Assembly (NCBI GenBank): GCA_007129085.1
Contig: SKWF01000015.1
Span: 1-10,237, forward strand
Direction: 5' to 3'
Length of the DNA: 10,237 nt
Origin: Balneolaceae bacterium
Lineage (GTDB): Bacteria > Bacteroidota > Rhodothermia > Balneolales > Balneolaceae
Positions within the stretch are counted from its first letter, which is position 1; each line of letters begins with the position of its first letter. This document shows, piece by piece, positions 6,450 through 10,237 of the stretch. The notes beneath the pieces were generated by a model. That model saw only the letters and a program-made list of their open reading frames with translations, ran no database searches and was not told the DNA's origin. The position numbers and the translations under genes are program-made.

Positions 6450-7481
6450 TTAGTCGAACTCAACCCTGTCTACCGGTTCGTAGCTGTCAGGCTCGAATGG
6501 GAATGGGTTCAGCGGATGAGACTCAGCACGTCGGTTTCTTTCACAACCGGGTGTGTCGGAATCTCTTTCAGCTTCAGCACATGGTGTTGGTGCTTTACCT
6601 AATCCTCGTGATTCAATTCTGTCTTCACTGATTCCGTTATCTTTGTAGAAGTCAACTACTGCATTCGCACGTCGAAGACTTAAACGCTGATTATACTGGT
6701 CGCCACCAACGTGATCAGTATAAGCATCAACACGTACTCTAAATGCTTCGGAGTCGAGCAGCTTGTCTACGTTTTGAGACAGCTGTTGTGCAGCTCTGTC
6801 AGTAATGTCAGACTTATCAAATCCAAAGTTAATAGTATAGAGCTCGTCGATAAACGGAGGATCGTTAGGATCGAGGGGATCAGTTCCCATTTCAATCTCT
6901 TGTCCGTCTGTAAAGCCATCACCATCAGTATCAGGGTTCAGAGGGTCTGTACCATACTCATTTACCTCTTCGCCATCTGTAAGTCCATCACCATCGGTGT
7001 CTGGATTCAGGGGGTCTGTTCCGTAACCGCCATCGTAAGGTCCGTCAAAGTCAGGATCTTCGCATTCGCTTTGCACAGTGTGCTTCACTTCCTGGCAGTC
7101 GGTAAGGCCGTCACCATCAGTATCAGGATCAAGTGGGTCTGTTCCATAAACAAGAACTTCATCTCCATCATTAATACCGTCACCATCGGTGTCAGGATTT
7201 AGCGGATCTGTTCCGTATTCATAAATCTCTTCGTAATCGGTAAGGCCATCACCGTCGGTGTCCGGATCGAGTGGGTCTGTTCCATACGTATAGATTTCAT
7301 CATAATCGCTAATTCCATCTCCATCTGTGTCGCGCTCCTTGAGCTCTTCATCAGATAAGGTCATTAGCCATTCGAGGGTTACCGGATCGGGTTCGGGCTC
7401 GGGTCCGCTTGAACCGCAACCGTGAAGAATTAGGCCGACCAATAGCAGGCTTGTTAAAATATAGTTAGATGTTTTAAACAT
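6450..7481 (-). CDS. OmpA-family lipoprotein with thrombospondin type 3 calcium-binding repeats
   Basis: The 343-residue protein is predicted to be lipid-anchored and to tether the outer membrane to peptidoglycan. The signal sequence ends in LHGC (Cys22). Residues 51-205 hold six acidic TSP3-like units (DTDGDG.xD..E...YGTDPL.P) starting at 51, 74, 97, 120, 161 and 184, expected to bind calcium and form a rigid stalk. Residues about 213-320 are an OmpA C-terminal domain: INFGFDKSDI, YTDHVG with Asp256, and NQRLSLRRANAV with Arg271, the Asp/Arg pair that contacts diaminopimelate in characterised homologues, then NRRAE. There is no N-terminal beta-barrel. Oddities are an insertion of about 18 residues with Cys140 in the fourth repeat (Cys129 nearby), a Cys301/Cys313 pair, and a 23-residue Pro/acidic tail after the usual domain end. 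AGGAG lies about seven bases before the ATG, the best ribosome binding site in the window. Confidence 0.92.
   Translation of the reverse strand: MFKTSNYILTSLLLVGLILHGCGSSGPEPEPDPVTLEWLMTLSDEELKERDTDGDGISDYDEIYTYGTDPLDPDTDGDGLTDYEEIYEYGTDPLNPDTDGDGINDGDEVLVYGTDPLDPDTDGDGLTDCQEVKHTVQSECEDPDFDGPYDGGYGTDPLNPDTDGDGLTDGEEVNEYGTDPLNPDTDGDGFTDGQEIEMGTDPLDPNDPPFIDELYTINFGFDKSDITDRAAQQLSQNVDKLLDSEAFRVRVDAYTDHVGGDQYNQRLSLRRANAVVDFYKDNGISEDRIESRGLGKAPTPCAEAERDSDTPGCERNRRAESHPLNPFPFEPDSYEPVDRVEFD
6867..7331 (-). repeat. In-gene tandem repeats of 69 bp (TSP3 units)
   Basis: Six copies of a 23-codon unit occur inside the OmpA-lipoprotein gene. The first four are at an exact 69-base period. The fourth is enlarged by about 54 bases, and two further normal-phase units follow. 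On the plus strand the copies are visible as recurring CCATCACCATC-like and GGGTCTGTTCC-like words. Such arrays can change copy number by recombination. Confidence 0.85.
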
Positions 7482-7519
7482 ATAGTGCTCCTGTGGAGTT
7501 AGTAGATTTGTAAAGATTA

Positions 7520-7535
7520 TTAATTTATAAATTAA
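7520..7535. promoter_or_regulatory. Perfect 16-base palindrome upstream of the OmpA gene
   Basis: TTAATTTATAAATTAA reads identically on both strands and its near edge lies 38 bases upstream of the OmpA-lipoprotein start codon. The placement fits an operator or promoter-proximal element, but pure A/T sequence also forms palindromes easily in this AT-rich gap, so the functional call is weak. Confidence 0.3.
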
Positions 7536-7577
7536 ACCGAAAAAAACATAACGTTGTGTGAAAAGAAGAGTTCTTTT

Positions 7578-7610
7578 TTTGGTTTCTGGATCAGAAAGAT
7601 GATATATTTG
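7578..7610 (+). promoter_or_regulatory. Bacteroidota-type promoter of tRNA-Ala
   Basis: TTTG at 7578-7581 and TATATTTG at 7603-7610 (exact TAnnTTTG) are separated by 21 bases. A start about seven bases downstream, near 7617, puts the tRNA first base at 7625 just inside the transcript. This is the clearest promoter in the window and supports the lineage assignment. Confidence 0.7.
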
Positions 7611-7624
7611 AACCAGTTGAAAAA

Positions 7625-7698
7625 GGGGCTATAGCTCAGCTGGCTAGAGCGTCGCGCTGGCAGCGCGAAGGTCCGGGGTTCGAATCCCCGTAGCTCCA
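7625..7698 (+). tRNA. tRNA-Ala, anticodon GGC
   Basis: The 74-base sequence folds as a standard cloverleaf. The acceptor stem is GGGGCTA with TAGCTCC (one G-T pair), the D arm begins AGCTCAGCTGG, and the anticodon stem TCGCG/CGCGA encloses the loop CTGGCAG with anticodon GGC at 7659-7661. The T arm is CGGGG-TTCGAAT-CCCCG and the discriminator is A at 7698. GGC reads GCC (and GCT) alanine codons. CCA is not encoded: CAC follows, so the tail must be added after transcription. It has its own promoter and terminator. Confidence 0.98.
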
Positions 7699-7708
7699 CA
7701 CAAACCTT

Positions 7709-7747
7709 AACCCGGTAAGGCTAAAACAGCTTTTCCGGGTTTTTTTA
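7709..7747 (+). terminator. Rho-independent terminator of tRNA-Ala
   Basis: AACCCGG (7709-7715) pairs with CCGGGTT (7735-7741). The stem continues after a T-T mismatch through AAGGCT with AGCTTT (one G-T pair) to a five-base AAAAC loop. A seven-T run follows from 7740. It lies eleven bases past the tRNA. Confidence 0.9.
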
Positions 7748-8059
7748 TTTGTGCTTTGCTGAGCATCGAGTTCGAATGCTGCGAAAGTAGTACTTCCGTA
7801 GATTCGAAATCCCTTATCTCCAGTTTAAACCACTCTTTTTCCACTACGTCAACTCATACAGAGCCAATCTTCGTTTGTTTCATGAATATTCGAAAATATT
7901 ATCTGTAATAATTACCTGAAATATTTCTTGTATGGTTATAAAGTAAGACAGTTTCGAAAGGTAAATGTTACAAAAGGATCTGATTTGCAATGAATTTTTA
8001 AGAGTAATAAACTGTGAATTGAGAGTTGTGACAAAGAGAAAATTTTATACAAACAACGG
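7748..8059. other. Gene-poor spacer between tRNA and SRP RNA
   Basis: I see no convincing protein gene here. The spacer holds the hairpin at 7771-7808, the tRNA-3'-end-like segment at 7802-7822, a small AATATT-CGAA-AATATT hairpin (7885-7900) and four TTCGAA hexamers. A 34-codon ORF (7965-8069) exists but has no supporting features. Confidence 0.5.
7771..7808. repeat. Strong hairpin of unknown function
   Basis: TTCGAAT (7771-7777), CTGC (7779-7782) and GAAAGT (7783-7788) pair with ACTTCC (7792-7797), GTAG (7798-7801) and ATTCGAA (7802-7808) around a three-base loop. This makes 16 pairs in a 17-position stem, with one bulged G, one A-C mismatch and one G-T pair. No T-run follows on either strand, so it is not a rho-independent terminator. 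It could be a small structured RNA or a relic of a tRNA region. Confidence 0.5.
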
Positions 8060-8090
8060 TTTATCTTAAGTGCGAGAAACCGTAACTTAT
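8060..8090 (+). promoter_or_regulatory. Candidate promoter of the SRP RNA gene
   Basis: TAACTTAT at 8083-8090 matches six of eight positions of TAnnTTTG, and TTTA at 8060-8063 sits 19 bases upstream in place of TTTG. Both elements are imperfect, but the predicted start near 8097-8098 coincides with the first base of the SRP RNA terminal stem. Confidence 0.35.
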
Positions 8091-8097
8091 GAGTCTT

Positions 8098-8197
8098 GGG
8101 GCAAGTTCCACACAGCCAGCTCCCTATGAACTCCGTCAGGGTCGGAAGGCAGCAGCGGTAGTAGGTCGTAGCGGTGTGATGTGGGTCGCTTGCCCCT
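8098..8197 (+). ncRNA. ffs: Small signal recognition particle RNA (4.5S type)
   Basis: The 100-base RNA binds Ffh to form the particle that targets nascent membrane proteins to the translocon. Ends GGGGCAAG (8098-8105) and CTTGCCCC (8189-8196) pair perfectly over eight bases, enclosing a single long hairpin. The conserved apical domain is unmistakable: GTCAGG (8135-8140), the GGAA tetraloop (8144-8147) closed by C-G, then GGCAGCAGC, very close to E. coli 4.5S RNA. The size fits the small bacterial class without an Alu domain. The terminal stem followed by TCTTTTTT doubles as its terminator. Confidence 0.95.
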
Positions 8198-8204
8198 CTT
8201 TTTT
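8189..8204 (+). terminator. SRP RNA 3' arm plus T-tract
   Basis: CTTGCCCC closes the terminal SRP stem and is followed at once by TCTTTTTT, so the RNA's own long hairpin serves as an intrinsic terminator. Confidence 0.75.
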
Positions 8205-8211
8205 ATATATG

Positions 8212-8245
8212 CAGGATTACAAGATTAACGGATGGACAGGATGTT
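8212..8245. repeat. Short degenerate GGATTAAC-like iteration
   Basis: After the SRP terminator comes a run of overlapping GGATTAC, GATTAACGG, ATGGACAGG and ATG words at a 9-10 base period. The pattern resembles GGATTTACAGGATTAAC-type iterations that I recall from intergenic regions of other bacterial genomes; this recollection is unchecked. Only this one copy is in the window. Confidence 0.35.
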
Positions 8246-8309
8246 CGTTAAAACGCCTTTCTCGGTTTTACATTCCCCAACACACAATAAACTGTCTCAA
8301 ATATTTTAT

Positions 8310-9293
8310 TTAAAGCTTTTTCTCTATATCTGAGGCAATATGGTCGGCGTGGACACGAGTATTTTCGATAAATAGTTTGCTGGTATCCATACCGCCGCAA
8401 ACAACACCGGCCACATACATGCCTTTTCGATTGGTTTCGAGGCTTTTATCATCATAAACCGGCATTTTCACATCATCATCAGTCAGTTCTATATCAAGGC
8501 TCTCCATCAAACCGTAGTGCGGACGGTAGCCGGTCATCGCCAGAACAAAATCGTTGGCAATTGTTTTGGGGCCATCCGGAGTTTCAATATCCACCTCTTT
8601 TTCGCGAATTTCTTTCACCTCTGAATTGAAATATCCGGTGATGGATCCCTCTTCAATTCGATTATCAATATCCGGCTTCACCCAATACTTAATTGTGGGT
8701 TTAAGCGTTGGGGTGCGCACAAGAACCGATACATTTGCGCCGCACCGATAGGTTTCAAGCGCGGCATCGGCGGCTGAATTTCCACCGCCAACAACTAGTA
8801 CGTTCTGCCAGCCGTAGCGATGCGGTTCATCATAATAGTGCAGCACTTTGGGAAGCTCTTCGCCCGGCACATTCATCTTATTCTCCTGGCCGTAAAATCC
8901 GGTAGCAACGACCACTTTTTTGGTTTGGTAGGTATCTTTTTCTGTCACAACCTCAAAATTGCCGTCAATACCTTTTACAGTCTCTACATTTTCATACAGA
9001 TTAATGTTCAACTCATGATGCTCGGCCGTTCGCCTGTAGTATTCCAGTGCCTCTTTTCGGGTAGGCTTGGAGCCGTGCGAAATAAAGGGCACATTCCCGA
9101 TCTCCAGTTTATCCGATGTGGAGAAAAAGGTCATGTTGATCGGATAGTTGTAAATAGAGTTCACCAAGCAGCCGCGATCAATAATCAGGGAGTCGATTCC
9201 CTTCTGTTTCAGGTGAATTGCCGTAGCCAAACCAATTGGGCCCGCGCCAATAATAATTACACTTGGTCGGTTGTTTTGGGTAGATACTGCCAT
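8310..9293 (-). CDS. ypdA: YpdA-family FAD/NAD(P)H oxidoreductase (putative bacillithiol disulfide reductase)
   Basis: This 327-residue flavoprotein is expected to use NADPH to reduce bacillithiol disulfide, keeping the low-molecular-weight thiol pool reduced in the cytoplasm. The FAD-binding motif is GAGPIG (16-21), the ATG motif ATGFYG is at 130-135, and the NAD(P)H Rossmann motif is GGGNSA (169-174). Family hallmarks include NSIYNYPINMTFFSTSDKLEIG (45-66), PKVLHYYDE, MTGYRPHYGLMESL and the final AGVVCGG.D.SKLFIENTRVHADHI. Length matches Firmicutes YpdA (about 325). The proposed active-site cysteine of S. aureus YpdA, in GGGPCG, is Ile20 here; Cys42 lies nearby in sequence. Thioredoxin-reductase CxxC is absent, as in the family. 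No bacillithiol biosynthesis gene is in the window. It is co-directional with the upstream hydrolase gene, with a gap of about 117 bases. Confidence 0.9.
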   Translation of the reverse strand: MAVSTQNNRPSVIIIGAGPIGLATAIHLKQKGIDSLIIDRGCLVNSIYNYPINMTFFSTSDKLEIGNVPFISHGSKPTRKEALEYYRRTAEHHELNINLYENVETVKGIDGNFEVVTEKDTYQTKKVVVATGFYGQENKMNVPGEELPKVLHYYDEPHRYGWQNVLVVGGGNSAADAALETYRCGANVSVLVRTPTLKPTIKYWVKPDIDNRIEEGSITGYFNSEVKEIREKEVDIETPDGPKTIANDFVLAMTGYRPHYGLMESLDIELTDDDVKMPVYDDKSLETNRKGMYVAGVVCGGMDTSKLFIENTRVHADHIASDIEKKL

Positions 9294-9394
9294 AATATTC
9301 TTTACGTCGTTTTATCAGCCAAATATGGCCGGTTGGGGTGATGAACTTCGTTAATTTGTAATCGCTAAAGATACGCAAGAGTAGCCAAACAAGC

Positions 9395-9406
9395 AGAGAC
9401 GTCTCT
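9395..9406. promoter_or_regulatory. Perfect 12-base palindrome between hydrolase and ypdA
   Basis: AGAGACGTCTCT lies four bases past the hydrolase stop and about 100 bases upstream of the ypdA start. It lacks a T-run, so it is not a terminator; an operator for ypdA is possible but unsupported. Confidence 0.25.
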
Positions 9407-9410
9407 TCTA

Positions 9411-10237
9411 TCAACTAAATTGAGAGAAGTAATCAGCTACATTCTGTTCTGCCCAATCCGGCGGCAGGCTCCAAAACCCGACATGGCCACCCTTCTTAGG
9501 AAAAGCTGTTGAAAGAAGTGGATTTGCATCAATAGCTTTAACAGGAGTGTATTCAAACGGGCAGAGTGGATCTTGCCGGCTGTGTATAATTAAGCCGGGA
9601 GTTTGAATATCCTCCATAAAAAAGGCAGCGGAGCATTGCCAGTAATAATCCTCGGCATCTTTGAAGCCGTGAATTGGCGCGGTTACTTGATCATCAAAGT
9701 CGTAGAGTGTTTTTCCATCAAATGAGGGTAGGTCAGGGTAGGTTTTACGCTTTTGTTTCAGCTTGTAGACCAGCGATTGCAGAAACCGGTAATCGTAGAT
9801 GCGGTTAAATCCATTCTGAAGGTTGATGGAGCCACGTTTCAAATCAAATGGAGTTGAGATAGCTGCAAACGCCACTACATAAGACTCATTTCCATTTTTA
9901 TAAACGGTATTGAGCAGGACACTGGCACCGAGTGAAAACCCGACGGCAAATATGCTGCTTTTGGGAAATTGCCCAGTAACCCACCTGAATACTGTTTGTG
10001 GATCTTCGGTTTCTCCGGAGTGATAAAATCTGCGGTTCTTGTTCATCTCACCGTTACAGCTTCTGAAGTTGACCGCAACAATATGCATTCCCCGCTCATA
10101 CAGTTTTTGGGCCATACGGCGAACATAGTATCGGCGTGATGATCCCTCAAGTCCGTGGAAAATAACCGCAACGGGAGCATCAGTAGTTTTCTGTTTTACA
10201 ATATCGATATCCAGGAAGTCATCATCCGGAGTGGGAA
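9411..10237 (-). CDS. YheT-like alpha/beta-fold hydrolase, 5' end outside the window
   Basis: The reading frame stays open to the window edge, giving 274 residues of a partial protein; the Met at 10115 is internal because conserved sequence lies before it (VAVIFHGLEGSSRRYYVRR). It belongs to the YheT/ABHD1-3-type family (COG0429). From the first complete codon the landmarks are oxyanion-region HGLEGSS (27-33), NFRSCNGEMN and RFYHSGETED, nucleophile Ser101 in GFSLGAS, FDDQVTAPIHGFKDAEDYYWQCSA, acid Asp222 in SRQDPLCP and His251 in GGHVGFW, a complete Ser-Asp-His triad. Characterised relatives act on esters or lipids, but the substrate is unknown. Roughly the first 50 residues are missing. It probably precedes ypdA in the same direction; cotranscription is uncertain. 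Confidence 0.9.
   Translation of the reverse strand, partial: PTPDDDFLDIDIVKQKTTDAPVAVIFHGLEGSSRRYYVRRMAQKLYERGMHIVAVNFRSCNGEMNKNRRFYHSGETEDPQTVFRWVTGQFPKSSIFAVGFSLGASVLLNTVYKNGNESYVVAFAAISTPFDLKRGSINLQNGFNRIYDYRFLQSLVYKLKQKRKTYPDLPSFDGKTLYDFDDQVTAPIHGFKDAEDYYWQCSAAFFMEDIQTPGLIIHSRQDPLCPFEYTPVKAIDANPLLSTAFPKKGGHVGFWSLPPDWAEQNVADYFSQFS

Noticed and set aside
6711..7202. Long plus-strand ORF opposite the TSP3 repeats
   Set aside because: Its repetitive protein is the antisense image of the acidic repeats in the real minus-strand gene, whose domains are unmistakable.
6867..7331. CRISPR-like array suggested by regular 69-base repeats
   Set aside because: The repeats are in-frame codons for TSP3 units with no spacers, and no cas gene is present.
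7625..7822. tRNA-associated genomic island boundary (att sites)
   Set aside because: The second tRNA-like segment is only 16/21 identical, sits 100 bases away and no integrase or foreign gene follows; kept only as a relic hypothesis.
7965..8069. 34-codon ORF (ATG to TAA) in the tRNA-SRP spacer, with AAAGG a few bases upstream
   Set aside because: It overlaps the putative SRP promoter, has no recognisable domain, signal or membrane segment, and its length is expected by chance in AT-rich DNA.
8253..8276. AAAACG...CGGTTTT hairpin as terminator for ypdA
   Set aside because: The stem is short and imperfect and no T-run follows on the minus strand.
8089..8313. 74-codon ORF starting at 8089
   Set aside because: It is a chance reading frame through the SRP RNA, which is far better supported by structure and conserved loop.

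Overview
The window looks like a chromosomal segment of a Gram-negative bacterium of the Bacteroidota/Balneolota/Rhodothermota group, probably close to Balneolaceae. This is inferred from the moderate base composition, three lipoproteins with envelope domains, an OmpA-type lipoprotein with calcium-binding thrombospondin type 3 repeats, a YpdA-type flavoprotein of bacillithiol-using lineages, sparse Shine-Dalgarno sequences, and TTTG-N20/21-TAnnTTTG promoters before mltF and the tRNA. I see no transposase, integrase, CRISPR array or phage gene.

Layout. Bases 1-239 are a leader region with a good promoter match. 240-1775 (+) is an MltF-type lytic transglycosylase lipoprotein. Its stop codon overlaps the stop of a convergent minus-strand operon (4295 down to 1772). 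That operon encodes, in transcription order, a STAS anti-anti-sigma-like protein, an RsbW-like serine kinase and a GAF-GAF-PP2C phosphatase: a compact partner-switching cassette with no sigma factor beside it. Upstream (4296-4606) are a minus-strand terminator and a long inverted repeat, then a SPOR-domain lipoprotein (4607-5083, -). A lone FbpC/PotA-like ABC ATPase (5296-6336, +) converges on the TSP3-OmpA lipoprotein gene (6450-7481, -) across a shared bidirectional terminator.

The 7.5-8.3 kb stretch is an RNA island. It holds tRNA-Ala(GGC) with a clear promoter and terminator, about 310 bases without a convincing gene but with a strong hairpin and a tRNA-3'-end-like segment, and then the small SRP RNA. 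The right end carries two minus-strand genes: a YpdA-family NAD(P)H flavoprotein and a YheT-like alpha/beta hydrolase that runs off the window.

How the genes relate. MltF, the SPOR protein and the OmpA-like protein are all predicted lipoproteins with peptidoglycan-cutting or peptidoglycan-binding domains, so the left and middle parts have a cell-wall theme. The phosphatase/kinase/STAS trio is a signalling module whose output cannot be read from the window. The rest (tRNA, SRP RNA, thiol redox, hydrolase, ABC ATPase) looks like ordinary housekeeping. I found no clearly new multi-gene defence or mobile system. The best leads are the inverted repeat/terminator unit at 4397-4538, the tRNA-like hairpin at 7771-7822, the sigma-less partner-switching operon with tandem TTG starts, and the YpdA homologue lacking the proposed active-site cysteine.
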